This document shows, in pieces, positions 1 to 10,570 of a stretch of 64,000 bases of DNA (position 1 is its first letter; the number at the start of each line of letters is the position of its first letter). Source of the DNA: Globodera rostochiensis (Eukaryota; Nematoda; Chromadorea; Rhabditida; Heteroderidae); NCBI GenBank assembly GCA_018350325.1, contig JAEVLN010000001.1, positions 6,682,088-6,746,087 on the forward strand. The letters are read 5' to 3'. The position numbers and the translations under genes are program-made. Below the pieces are notes generated by a model. The model saw nothing but the letters and a program-made list of their open reading frames with translations, was not told the DNA's origin and did not search any database.

Positions 1-38
1 TTAATTTGATCACAAATGCCCCTCAACCCTCATTCTAC

Positions 39-1161
39 CTGCAGCGGTAGGCAACGCGGCTTTCGGTTGCTGAGGTGGCGGAGCTCCTCCTCCTTTCGCG
101 TGTTGGACGAAGATGCCAGCGTCCAAGTTGGCAAGTGTCCCGTAGTTTTGATCGCCCGCTAAAAGGGGGTTGGTTAGAAGATTAATTTGATCACAAATGC
201 CCCTCAACCCTCACTTTACCTGCAGCGGTAGGCAACGCGGCTTTCGGTTGCTGAGGTGTCGGAGCTCCTCCTCCTCCTTTCGGGTGTTGGACGAAGATGG
301 CAGCGTCCAAGTTGGCAAGTGTCCCGTAGTTTGGATCACCAGCTAAAAGGGGGTTGGTTAGAAGATTAATTTGATCACAAATGCCCCTCAACCCTCACTT
401 TACCTGCAGCGGTAGGCAACGCGGCTTTCGGTTGCTGAGGTGGCGGAGCTCCTCCTCCTTTCGCGTGTTGGACGAAGATGCCAGCGTCCAAGTTGGCAAG
501 TGTCCCGTAGTTTTGATCGCCCGCTAAATTGTGAATGATTTGTTCAAACGATGCGACCATCAAACTCCGCTGACCGGCAACGGGTGTTAGCTTCGGTGCA
601 CTCGGTGGAGGAGATGGTGGACTTCTGGAGATCAGATCCGGATCCATGGCTGCAGATGGAGGAGTGTGAGCCGCCGCTAAAAGGGGAAAAAAAGATAAAT
701 TTGAAGCTCGGCACAATTTCCGCTTACGTTTGCCGCGTGCCGGTTGCTTTCCTGTCTTGCCCTTAATAAAAATGGATGTTTTTGATCAGCTTGAATGCAA
801 AAAAAAATAAAGCCACCTTTTCTGGTGTTTTCTTCTGTGCAGCATTCTGTTTCTTCGGCTTGCCGGAGAGCATGGCCGGGTCCATGTCAGACGCAGATTT
901 GCCCGCTGAAAAGTGCAAAAGTTAATCCAATCCGCTCCTCCCCCTCCTTTCCTTTACCTTTGCCTTTCCCCTGAGCCGGTTGCTTTGCTGCTTTCTTCTT
1001 GTCCTTAAAATAAAGAGGGAGGTTTATTTGAACAGCTTGACGCCCAAAACTAAAATTACCTTTTTCCCTCCGCCACCGCAACATTGGGCGAGGATCAGCA
1101 GCACGGAAGCGACGACGATGAGTGCCAGTTGAAGCGGGATGATCAGTGTGAAGACGGGCAT
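39..1161 (-). CDS. Secreted/membrane-anchored repeat protein, copy A (3' part outside window)
   Basis: I do not recognise the family. Eight exons fit GT-AG splicing with unbroken phase: 1060-1161, 958-1003, 817-905, 728-761, 575-676, 404-523, 220-342 and 39-158; the gene continues off the left edge. The start at 1159-1161 gives a hydrophobic N-terminus (MPVFTLIIPLQLALIVVA...) followed by CC and a glycine/lysine stretch, so a signal peptide or membrane anchor is likely. A Lys/Pro/Ala-rich linker follows. Then each 120-123-nt exon encodes one repeat with core NYGTLANLD and a PQQPKAALPTAA tail. An upstream in-frame ATG at 1207-1209 is possible but would bury the hydrophobic segment. The gene is a paralogue of the complete copy at 8200-9809. 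Function unknown; secretion is inference. Confidence 0.72.
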
Positions 1162-1212
1162 GGCTTTGGCCTGTTCGCAGCAGCACAAAAAACACAAATG
1201 GTTGGACATGCA

Positions 1213-2088
1213 GGTAAATATGGATCTGAGGGCCCAGATTCAAAATCGAACGAAATATATATCAATCGACTCCTCTCGGTCTGCTATGTAAGAATCAGAA
1301 AAAAAAAATTTGCGGAAACCACTCCCTGAAGAGTTACAGACCCGGGACTGAAGTGTTTTTTGACTGGGGACTCAGTTGTTCACTGACCAAAAAATGGGTA
1401 AAATCACTCATATTGGCATCCAAAATTAGGAATTAGTTGATAGAAAATAAAATTGAGAATTAAAAGCGGTTTTTGAACCGGTTTAAAAACTTCAAAATTA
1501 AGGAAAAGCGACATTTAAGTAACAAAAGCCGGATAAATAAAATGAAAGGCCGTGTAACGGCCCGCCAACAGCGAGCATGCGATGACGGAGCAAGTAGTGG
1601 GGCGAGACGGAGGGCGGAGGAAGAAGTCTGACGAGCGCCACTGGGGGGCGAGCGCGCGGGGACCCGCGGAGCGGGCGCGCACGAGACCCCCAGCCGGGTC
1701 ACGCGCGGACTTCTTCCGGAGCCCGGAGTCTCGCCCCACCTACTGGCCGCCGTAGTCGAGTGTGCGGTACTTTAGCTGCTATTTTCCAACTTACTGTCTA
1801 ACTTTTCCCCCTATCGGGCTTTGGTTTACTTAAAAGTCGCTTTTTCCTTAATATTCAAAAATTTAAACCGGTTTAAAACCGCTTTAAATTCTCAATTTTG
1901 ATTTTCTATAGTGATTTCACCTATTTTTGGGTCAGTGGACAACTGAGTCCCCAGTCAATAGACACTTCAGTCCCGGGTCTGTAACTCTTCAGGGAGTGGT
2001 TTCCGCAAAAAAATTTTTTTGGATTAGGAGTCGACTGATATATATTTCGTTCGATTTTGAGTTCTGGGCCCTCAGATCCATATTTTCC
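1213..2088. mobile_element. Non-autonomous DNA element with long terminal inverted repeats and 8-bp target duplication
   Basis: The ends are inverted copies: AAATATGGATCTGAGGGCCC near the left end is mirrored at the right end, and homology runs inward about 270-320 bp on each side (to about 1530 and from about 1817). GACATGCA flanks both sides (1205-1212 and 2089-2096), an 8-bp duplication typical of hAT elements. The paralogous block at about 9855-9865 has the uninterrupted site with one GACATGCA. There is no transposase; the 290-bp centre is GC-rich with its own short inverted repeat (GTGGGGCGAGAC near 1597, complement near 1727). It lies between the divergent genes of block A. Confidence 0.85.
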
Positions 2089-2172
2089 GACATGCAAAAC
2101 CGAACGCCTTATATACCTTCACTTGCGTCCGTCCAATCAAAGTTTTTAAGACAAACTTTACCGTTCTCGACC

Positions 2173-2182
2173 ACTATAAAAG
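2173..2182 (+). promoter_or_regulatory. TATA-box-like element of the block A plus-strand gene
   Basis: CTATAAAAGC lies about 95 bp upstream of the ATG at 2273. The same sequence context precedes the H2A variant in block B (9937-9946), so the promoter and 5' leader are shared although the coding parts differ. Confidence 0.5.
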
Positions 2183-2272
2183 CAGTGACATTTGCGCATT
2201 CATTACCCACTTTCCTTCACTTCACTGCCGTATTACTGCAAGTTGCGCACTCTTCACTGGGCTCGACTACGG

Positions 2273-2670
2273 ATGGCGCGAAGACAGAGAAGCACCAAGA
2301 AGTCGTCTGTTCGATCAACCGACTCTCAACCATCGGAGGAGGAAAAGGAGAAGAAGAATTTCTTTCGTGAAGCCGCAGAGTTTGCTCAAGATTTCGTCAA
2401 AGAAGTGGCTCAACAATGCTCAAAAGAAGCGATTCGTGCCGTTTGGAGACACTACCGGAGCAAAGAAGAAACCGCGGCAGCTCAAAGTGACAACAGCAAG
2501 AAGGAGGCAAGTCTAAATTGCTCCAAACAGGAATAGGAATTTTACTTTTTATTCATCAGGTGGTTGAATTTGCTCGAAGCGACAACATTGGAACGGACGA
2601 CGACGACATGGACAGCTGGCTGAACAAAGATGAGACTGCGGCAGCAACAGCAAGAAGGAGGCAAGTCTAA
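2273..2670 (+). CDS. Small charged protein, unknown, in the position of the H2A gene
   Basis: The first exon 2273-2506 encodes 78 residues: a basic, serine-rich start (MARRQRSTKKSSVRS), an acidic-basic stretch, then FAQDFVKEVAQQC...AIRAVWRHY, probably helical. If GCAAGT at 2507 is a GC donor and the AG at 2558-2559 the acceptor, exon 2 (2560-2670) adds an aspartate-rich tail for 114 residues. Read unspliced, the ORF stops at 2536 (87 residues). The exon-intron segment is tandemly duplicated just downstream. The 5' leader and the sequence after CGACGATGCGTGA match the flanks of the block B H2A variant, but I see no histone fold here. It may be a real gene or a degraded replacement. Confidence 0.4.
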
Positions 2671-2780
2671 ATTGCTCCCAAACAGGAATAGGAATTTTAC
2701 TTTTTATTCATCAGGTGGTTGATGCTCGAAGCGACAACATTGGAACAAAAGACGACGACGACATGGACAGCAGATGGTCC
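2490..2780. repeat. Two-copy tandem duplication, period about 153 bp
   Basis: AACAGCAAGAAGGAGG is followed by the same tract (intron-like sequence, then CATCAGGTGGTTGA, GAAGCGACAACATTGGAAC, a GACGAC run and ACATGGACAGC) in two consecutive copies. The second differs by small indels and would frameshift. It enlarges the end of the small gene of block A. Confidence 0.75.
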
Positions 2781-3903
2781 CCGCACTGAGGAAACGCCGA
2801 CGATGCGTGAGCAGAAACAAATGCAAATCGGTGGCAACAACTCTTCAGGCTAATTGGATGTTTAATTATGTGTGTTCTTATGTCCCTCGGTCTGTCTGTA
2901 CATATGTATATGAAATTTTGTCTGTCTCCTCACTCCATATGTATGTATTTAACCCCAAAAATTACTTGGATGCTGAACCACTCTCCCTTTAAGCGCTGAA
3001 AGCTGTATTCGTTCGATTGTTCTATGTATGTACTTATGCATGATAAAACGTTTGCTTGAATCACCTATGACCGACTTCTAATTTTGTTTGGCCTGTGAAG
3101 TTAAAAAGACGAAACTTTCAACTAAAATCGGCATACTTCCGATTCTTACCCTAGTTATTATTTGCATTGTAGTCTTTCTCAGTAAAGTTGTTCATAAAAT
3201 TTGTATACACAAAAACATTGAAACAAGTTTGGTTGTATAACATTTGGCAGCCAAGCACAACACAACAAATACCGGAGTTTCAAAATTTAATCACATAATC
3301 CCGTGTTTAAAATCGATCTTGTACAACCCTAGAAACACATTCTCCGATTGACTCAAAAAGTTTATTAGATTCCAAAATAAGTAGTTGGACGATGAAGAGG
3401 AGGACAGTCTTCGACTGCCCTGGGGCAGAGATTACGCATTTGTCAACTGATTTTGTTTTTTTTTGTTTTCATACGATCGATAAAAAACAACGCTCAGTAC
3501 CTATTTTTGTGAACAAAAACAAAAGTTGGAATGCGATTTGCCGACTATTGATCCATCCATCCGTTTATCATGCCCGAAGAATGCAACTGATCTGTTGCCC
3601 AAACATGTCAGCCACATCTTGCCCCAATGATCGTATTAGTTTCTGATTTAAACGATCTAGGTAGTTTCTAGGAATGGGCCTGACAACATTCCCGAATTTG
3701 GGGGGTGGGGTTTGTGGTTTGGGAAATACAGAACAACGAATCCAGGCATTTGGGACCGATGCCATCAGTCCCCTACTACCCTTCCGGCCGGCCTTCGTTC
3801 CAACCCCCCCCCCCACCACATCCCCCCTCCCTCCGTTTTTCGCTCAAGACATTCAAGAAAATTTGTTATTAAAATGTATTAAACATGGTTAAAAAAGATG
3901 TCA
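2781..3903. other. Non-coding tract between block A and CDK8 copy 1
   Basis: 2800-3276 is the 3' flank of block A and matches 10,565-11,022. 3266-3336 is an inverted match of about 7605-7675 on the far side of CDK8 copy 1. 3340-3750 shows no gene I can support. From about 3757 the sequence matches the CDK8 3' flank at 40,104-40,260, including a pyrimidine-rich run. Confidence 0.6.
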
Positions 3904-6900
3904 TCAATACTGCCTATGCTGTTGTTGTGGGTTTTGCTGGTGGTTCATCGCCATTTGCTGCTGAGCCATCATAAATTGCTGTTGCTGTTGTGGGTTCATG
4001 ATGCCCATTTGCTGTTGTTGTTGTTGGTGCATTTGTTGTACTAAAAAAATAGGGTTGGGGACAAGACGGCGGGGGCGTTTGGGCAAATATAAATTTCTGT
4101 TTCTGATCCTCACAGACCAACCAACCGACCGTGCTGTTGTTGGGACTGATGCTGAACAAAACCGCCCATTTGCGGCTGCTGACGCATTTGCATCTGCTGT
4201 GGTTGGGCACTGCTCATGTTGGGCTGCTGCTGAACCATCCCTTAAATTGCAGAACAACATGATTTGGTTTCAAAAACTATCCGGGCATTACCCTGTTGCT
4301 GATGAAGGGTCTGCTGTGGTTGTTGACTCTGATGCATGAACTGAGGCGGCATCATCGCTCCGCCATGACTCTGAACTCCGCCCTGCTGCTGCTGGTGTTG
4401 TGCCATTCTCAGCTGCTGTTGTGACGGCTGATTCGGTTGCATCATCTGTTGTTGCTGAGCTGCAGCGGAGCCCATCTGTTGATGCCCACCAATTTGCAGT
4501 TGTTGTTGTTGTTGCGTCGAAGACACTTGCTGTTGTTGTATCTTTTTGTTGGTGGAAAGTGGGTGGGCAATCCCTACACTGGCTATATATGGCTATTCGG
4601 AAAACGTAAGACTGTTTTGTCACTAGGTCAATTCTTTACAGCAGTTCTGTCCACCTGTTGTTGCTGTTGCTGCTGGTACATCTGTAACTGTTGAAAGCCT
4701 CCCAGTTGCTGCTGCTGCTGTGCAGTGGTCGCTGCCATTGTGCCCTGCTGCGGGCCCATTCCGGTACCGACGCTGAATTGCTGTTGCGTCTGCTGTTGCA
4801 TTTGTGGCGGCGGCGGCGCTGCCGTACCCAACCGATAGTCCGTCGCTGGGGGCCCAAGTCCACTGTGTGAGGAGCCGTACATTTGCTGCTGCTGCTGCTC
4901 CATTAGTTGATGCTGCTGCTGTTGTTGCTGTTGGGATTGTTGCTGAAAGCCGCCCGACCCTCCGCCACCCATTTGCTGAGGCGGGGCGACTTTCATCACG
5001 CCGCCCCCGCCGCCGCCGCTGCTGTTCATCGACGGATGGGGCGCTTGTCGCAGTTTCTTTGTGGCCGGCGGTTCAATTGTGGGCGGATTATGCGTGTGGG
5101 CGGGGACGGTGGGAGGCACCGCAACCGGAAGGGTCGGAGCCTAAAGACAAATTTCCTTAACAAATTGAGTCAAAAATTCAAAATTTTCTCCCGACTCCCC
5201 TCCCTCACATTTTTGAAAATAGGGAAAAATTTTCCAATTTTTTAAACAAAAATTTTAAAAAATTTACTGAAAATTGAACTTTTTTGGGGAAAAATTGCTT
5301 AACAAAGGAATAAAATCCAAAAAAGCACTCCTAAAGATTGCCTTTTTTTGGCAAATTAGCCCCCCCCCCCCCCGTGGGTACGCCCTTGCATCCACCCACC
5401 TGCTGTTTGGAACCATTGTTCTTGTCATCCGGCTCGTCCTTCAGAAATTCGCGCTTGGGATACGGAATGTCGCATCCGGAGAACACATCGCTTGTTGGCG
5501 CGGGACTATCCTCAAAAATGAATAATTTTATTTTAATGATTTGATTTATTAGTGAAAAGCAAACTTTAAAATATTTGTGTTCTTTGGCCTCAGCGGCCGT
5601 GATACGCTTCAACGGGTCCATGGTGAGAAGCCGTTCAAGCAATGAGAAGGCCTGGTCTCCCGGTCGGTGTTTGTCCATGTGACGACGCAATGACGCGTCT
5701 TTGAACCTAAAATTCAAATAGTAGGTAAGTACTACCAGGTTACAATTTGCTTGTCAAGACAAAATTTCTGAAAAATAAATTTTCGTAATACCAATTAAAC
5801 TCTTGTTGATAGAATTCAAAATAAATAATGAAACTCTTGATTTGGTAGAATTCAAAATAGATAATTAAACTCTTGAACTGGTAGAAGAACCTGTGCAGAT
5901 CTTTTGTAAAATCGTCCTTCAGTTTGTCATAGCCCGGCATTCTCAGCATGTCCGGCCATTCTTCCCGTTTTGGGTAACCCATCACAAAAAAAATGCGCTC
6001 CAATTGCTCTCTGTGGTAGGGCGTCTGCTTGTTGTCCTCCTGAAATTCGGTTGGTTGCCGAAAGAATCGAATTCGGACAAAAACCTCCCGGCACACAAAA
6101 ATTGGCTCCGTCGTCAGCAATTCGGCAAAAATGCAGCCAATCGCCCAAATGTCGATTGCCTAATAATGATAAGGCATTAATCAATTAAATTAATTAATCA
6201 AATTCAATATTAAACTAAATTAACCGTTGTGTAGTGCTTGGAACAAAGCAACAGTTCGGGTGCCCGATACCAAAAGGTGACAACAACGGGGTCAAGTTCA
6301 GACAGAGGCTGAATTTAGTATTTTTGCGATTAAAAATTCAAATAAAAAACATTTATTAACTTTTGCGATAAAATTCGAATAAAATTCTTTATTTTATTGC
6401 AATTAAAATTCCGAATAAAATTCTTAAAATATCTTTTTATTTACCTTTAATGGGTTGTGAAAAACTCGAGCAAATCTAAAAAAGAGAGAATGAACACGTT
6501 GTTGTCGCTGTACGTCTAGAACAAACGGACCCCATGTCCGCAATTTTGACCCGTCCGCGTTCGATTCCGGTCCCTTCGCCCATCACCAAAATGTTAGCGG
6601 GCTTAATTAATGGTAAAAATTAAATTTAGTAATTTGAACTTCGACATTTTAAAGAACCTTAAGGTCACGATGCATTATCGAGTTATTGTGCAAGTAGTAA
6701 ATGCCGTTAAGAATCTGGTAGAGCAGACTTTTGACCATTCCCTTGGGCACCTGCGAAGAAATCAATTTAAATGTTATCGCATATTATAGTAATGAGTGAC
6801 AATGAAAGTTGAAAATTTAGAAAATTCTCATTTAAACATTTATGTAAATGTAAATAGTAGAGACCGAGAGTGACCGAGAGTCCAGGTCTCGAATCTCGGA

Positions 6901-7243
6901 AATTTGTCGAAAACTCCGAGACCTGGACTCTCGAAATTTCGAGACAAATCTCGATATCGGTCTCGGACTTTTCAAAATGCCGGTCTCTAGTAAATACCAT
7001 GACGGGTTGTCGTCGCAGTTTCGCAGACCGATGATATTTTATAATGTGCCAAAGGTCATGTTCAGCGTAGTCAAACAGCAACCAGACTCACTTTTCGGTG
7101 GTAAGGAAAACACGGAGCAATTTGATCAAATTCGGATGGCTTAAAATAGAATAAAATGATCATAAAAATTCAATAAAAAAATAATAACTTCAACTCTCTC
7201 AGAAGAGCCACTTCACGACAGGCGGACATCGAGAAGCCCTGGC
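3904..7243 (-). pseudogene. CDK8: CDK8 kinase copy 1: 5'-truncated, with an in-frame stop in the kinase domain
   Basis: CDK8 is the Mediator kinase-module cyclin-dependent kinase. Exons (minus): 7189-7243 ([16 protein letters not shown]), 6998-7139, 6658-6750 ([11 protein letters not shown]), 6531-6601 ([14 protein letters not shown]), 6445-6475, 6225-6308 ([14 protein letters not shown]), 6085-6159, 5891-6039, 5565-5706, 5400-5510 ([18 protein letters not shown]), 4655-5140, 4292-4541, 4130-4240, 3904-4040. The last four make a Gln/Met-rich tail ending HRQY, as the animal CDK8 tail ends THRY. All splice phases fit. Two defects: exons for the Gly-rich loop and the beta-3 lysine are absent, and an AGA-to-TGA change (codon at 7088-7090) puts a stop before [12 protein letters not shown] pseudogene is the best reading; a shorter downstream product cannot be excluded. 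Confidence 0.85.
6858..6989. mobile_element. 132-bp MITE-like element in a CDK8 intron (copy 1)
   Basis: The ends are TAGAGACCG and its complement CGGTCTCTA; the interior is a series of inverted GAGACC/TCTCGG motifs; GTAAATA flanks both sides. The same element is at the same place in the other CDK8 copies (30,806-30,937 and 45,616-45,747), so the insertion predates the gene duplications. The intron donor lies only a few bases outside its right end. Confidence 0.65.
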
Positions 7244-8199
7244 CTGAAAGCATTTTATGTTTTTTTGCGCGACTTTTTTGAAAAAATTTGGACTCGGAGG
7301 GGTTCAGCGGCGAAAGACGCCGTCAAACAAATTTTGAAAAAAAGTCAAGAAAATCAAAACGCATCAAATAACATATTTTCAGGCAACTAAAAAATTTTTC
7401 CACATCCGAGATAAAGAATTCAAGATACAGATTTTTTGAAGTCATTAAAATCATCGGATGACGACGAAAATGAAAATACCTATAAGGGAAAAGTGAGAGA
7501 TTCTTCGGGCTCGTGTGGGGTTACACAACCGACGGCGAGAGAGTGTGTGAAATGAATAGAATGGCACCCCACCCCCCACCTTGGAAATAAGTGCCCAAAA
7601 ATCTAACTAGGGTTTTACAAGATCGGTTTTAAACCCGGGATTCTTTGATTAAATTTTGAAACCCCGGTTTTAAAGCCTTGCTCCCGGTTAACCGAAAACC
7701 GGTCTCGTGTAACCCTTACAAGAAGGTACAAATTTGAGTAACCGTACTCCAAAATTAGCGCTGATTCAATTTGAACGTAATGAATCGCCTCTGATCAAAC
7801 GCCAGGCCACTGTGGCACTTTTTTTTGCCTTACGGAATCCACAAAACAATACTAAATGACAACAATTAGAACCCAATAAATAAAATTTATCAAATCCAAA
7901 GCCTGTCGAAAATTCAATTCATGACAAACAATTGGCCCAAAATAATACAAAAGAAAACAGATTTAGAAACCAACAAATAAGTGTTTTATCACATGGATAA
8001 TTAGGCATAGAAATGTACATATGTATGTTGCCACATGGGTAATCCGGACACATCAATCGAAATTAATTCACAACAACAATTGCTTACAATTAGTGACAAA
8101 GAGACCCAATATACATACAATGAGCATCACAATATACATACACATCGACAAATCATCCTTATGCCGCCATTTACACTCGTTCTTAACTTCACGTGCCGA
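7244..8199. other. Intergenic tract with decayed repeats
   Basis: The CDK8 intron continues to about 7390, but no upstream kinase exon follows. 7605-7675 is an inverted match of 3266-3336. GGTTACAC near 7520 and GTGTAACC near 7712 may be the ends of a small decayed element. I see no coding exon. Confidence 0.5.
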
Positions 8200-9809
8200 T
8201 CAGCGCTGTTTGAATATGTTCGGGTCCAGATTGCCAAGAGTCGCGTAGTTCGGATCATTCGCTAAAAAGGGGGCAAATAATGGATTTTTGATCAATAGTC
8301 AAACAATTCTTCTACCTGCAGCTGCTGCCGCTCCGCCCGGCTTTCCTGCAGCGGGTGCCGTTGGCTTTCTCTGGAAAATGTTCGGGTCCAAGTTGGCGAG
8401 TGTCCCGTAGTTTGGATCGCCAGCTAAAAGGGGGTTGGTTAGAAGATTAATTTGATCACAAATGCCCCTCAACCCTCGCTCTACCTGCAGCGGTAGGCAA
8501 CGCCGCTTTCGGTTGCTGAGGTGTCGGAGCTCCTCCTCCTCCTTTCGGGTGTTGGACGAAGATGGCAGCGTCCAAGTTGGCAAGTGTCCCGTAGTTTGGA
8601 TCACCAGCTAAAAGGGGGTTGGTTAGAAGATTAATTTGATCACAAATGCCCCTCAACCCTCACTTTACCTGCAGCGGTAGGCAACGCCGCTTTCGGTTGC
8701 TGAGGTTTCGGAGCTCCTCCTCCTCCTTTCGGGTGTTGGACGAAGATGGCAGCGTCCAAGTTGGCGAGTGTCCCGTAGTTTGGATCACCAGCTAAAAGGG
8801 GGTTGGTTAGAAGATTAATTTGATCACAAATGCCCCTCAACCCTCACTCTACCTGCAGCGGTAGGCAACGCCGCCGGCGACGCTTTCGGTTGCTGAGGTG
8901 TCGGAGCTCCTCCTCCTCCTTTCGGGTGTTGGACGAAGATGCCAGCGTCCAAGTTGGCGAGTGTCCCGTAGTTTGGATCGCCAGCTAAAAGGGGGTTGGT
9001 TAGATGATTAATTTGATCACAAATGTCCCTCAACCCTCGCTCTACCTGCAGCGGTAGGCAACGCGGCTTTCGGTTGCTGAGGTGGCGGAGCTCCTCCTCC
9101 TTTCGCGTGTTGGACGAAGATGCCAGCGTCCAAGTTGGCAAGTGTCCCGTAGTTTTGATCGCCCGCTAAATTGTGAATGATTTGTTCAAACGATGCGACC
9201 ATCAAACTCCGCCACTGACCGGCAACGGGTGTTAGCTTCGGTGCACTCGGTGGAGGAGATGGTGGACTTCTGGAGATCAGATCCGGATCCATGGCTGCAG
9301 ATGGAGGAGTGTGAGCCGCCGCTAAAAGGGGAAAAAAAGATAAATTTGAAGCTCGGCACAATTTCCGCTTACGTTTGCCGCGTGCCGGTTGCTTTCCTGT
9401 CTTGCCCTTAATAAAAATGGATGTTTTTGATCAGCTTGAATGCAAAAAAAAATAAAGCCACCTTTTCTGGTGGTTTCTTCTGTGCAGCATTCTGTTTCTT
9501 CGGCTTGCCGGAGAGCATGGCCGGGTCCATGTCAGACGCAGATTTGCCCGCTGAAAAGTGCAAAAGTTAATCCAATCAGCTCCCTCCCCCCCTTTTCTTT
9601 ACCTTGTTTGCCTTTTCCCTGAGCCGGTTGCTTTGCTGCTTTCTTCTTGTCCTTAAAATAAAGAGGGAGGTTTATTTGAACAGCTTGACGCCCAAAACTA
9701 AAATTACCTTTTTCCCTCCGCCACCGCAACATTGGCCGAGGATCAGCAGCACGGAAGCGACGACGATGAGCGCCAGTTGAAGCGGGATGATCAGTGTGAA
9801 GACGACCAT
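8200..9809 (-). CDS. Secreted/membrane-anchored NYGTLANLD-repeat protein, copy B (complete, 347 aa)
   Basis: Eleven exons with consistent GT-AG junctions: 9708-9809, 9603-9651, 9462-9550, 9373-9406, 9220-9321, 9046-9165, 8853-8984, 8669-8791, 8485-8607, 8316-8423, 8200-8261; total 1044 nt. The start at 9807-9809 gives a hydrophobic N-terminus (MVVFTLIIPLQLALIVVA..) then QCC and GGGG, fitting a signal peptide or anchor. Residues about 35-125 are Lys/Pro/Ala-rich. Six repeats follow, one per exon, cores from DQNYGTLANLDAGIF to DPNYATLGNLDPNIF, the last ending in KQR and the stop. The repeat exons are all phase 1-1 and multiples of three, so copies can be gained or lost without frameshift. It diverges from the H2A variant 237 bp away. 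No family recognised; likely disordered and exported. Confidence 0.82.
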
Positions 9810-9936
9810 GGCTTTGGCCTGTTCGCAGCAGCACAAAAAATACAAATGGGTTGGACATGCAAAAACAATCGCCTTATGTACTCTTCACCTGCGTCTCAAT
9901 CAATGTTTTTAAGGCAAACTTTACCGCTCTCGACCA

Positions 9937-9946
9937 CTATAAAAAG
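9937..9946 (+). promoter_or_regulatory. TATA-box-like element of the H2A variant gene
   Basis: CTATAAAAAG lies about 105 bp upstream of the ATG at 10,047, within the 237-bp divergent promoter shared with the minus-strand secreted protein. The same motif and flanks occur in block A. Confidence 0.5.
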
Positions 9947-10046
9947 CAATGACATCGCATTCATTCCTCACTTGCCTTCACTTCACTGCCGTATTACTGC
10001 AAAGTCGCGCACCTTATTCCTTCACTGTGATCTGCAAACAATCGGG

Positions 10047-10570
10047 ATGCCCCGACACCGTGCGAAGCCGCGCTCATTTCATGCTGGACTGAAGTTCCCG
10101 GTCGGTCGTGTTCATCGCAAAATGAAAAAGGGTAAGCAATGTTTGTGTTCAACTTTTTGTTGTTGTAAAATTTTCATTATTCAGGTCCTTATGCCAAACG
10201 TCTCGCAAACGGAGTGCCCGTCTACATGACTTCGGTGCTTGAGCACATTACGGGCGAACTGCTGAAGAAGGTCGGCGACGTAACCCAAGAGGAAGGCAAG
10301 AAGCGCCTTACTCCACGCCATTTGCAGCTGGCAGTTCGCCGGGATGAGGAGTTGAGCAAGGTGGTCATAGCATTTGGGGGCGTCAACATTTTTCAATAAG
10401 CAATTCTTTTGTTTTAGCTCTTCGAGCGCGTCTCTCTTGCCCAAGTCTGTGTGCTGCCGACCATCGACTCAGATGATGATGCGTCCGAGTCAGAGGATGC
10501 GTCCGGGGCAGAGGAGTCCACCGATGATGATGGGAGCAGCACTGATGGCGGCGGCGACGACGATGCGTGA
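10047..10570 (+). CDS. Histone H2A variant with acidic C-terminal tail (137 aa)
   Basis: Three exons (10,047-10,131; 10,185-10,360; 10,418-10,570) join in phase. Residues 11-104 follow the H2A fold: AGLKFPVGRVHR, VYMTSVLEHITGELL, RLTPRHLQLAVRRDEEL, then LFERVSLAQVCVLPTI. A frame reading through intron 2 would end early at NIFQ; splicing at AAG/GTGGTC restores the canonical end. Of the nucleosome acidic patch, E48, E53 and D82-E84 are kept but the third glutamate is lysine (K56). The usual lysine-containing C-terminus is replaced by about 34 residues of Asp/Ser/Glu/Gly. Expected nuclear and nucleosomal, but divergent from canonical H2A and H2A.Z. A chaperone-like or specialised-chromatin role is only a guess. 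Block A lacks this coding sequence at the matching site. Confidence 0.85.

Noticed and set aside
10..716. Short ORFs beginning MRGICDQINLL
   Set aside because: The MRGICDQINLLTNPLL part is intron sequence; only the repeat after the CCCTTTTAG acceptor is exon.
1024..1209. Start of secreted protein A at the upstream ATG (1207-1209)
   Set aside because: The inner ATG at 1159-1161 gives a better hydrophobic leader and is the only one in frame in copy B (9807-9809).
4628..5160. Plus-strand Ala/Leu-rich ORFs opposite the CDK8 tail (also 41.2-41.6 kb)
   Set aside because: They are shadows of CAG/CAA glutamine codons on the minus strand.
10214..10399. H2A frame ending in NIFQ
   Set aside because: It reads through an intron; splicing at AAG/GTGGTC restores the conserved H2A end and an acidic tail.
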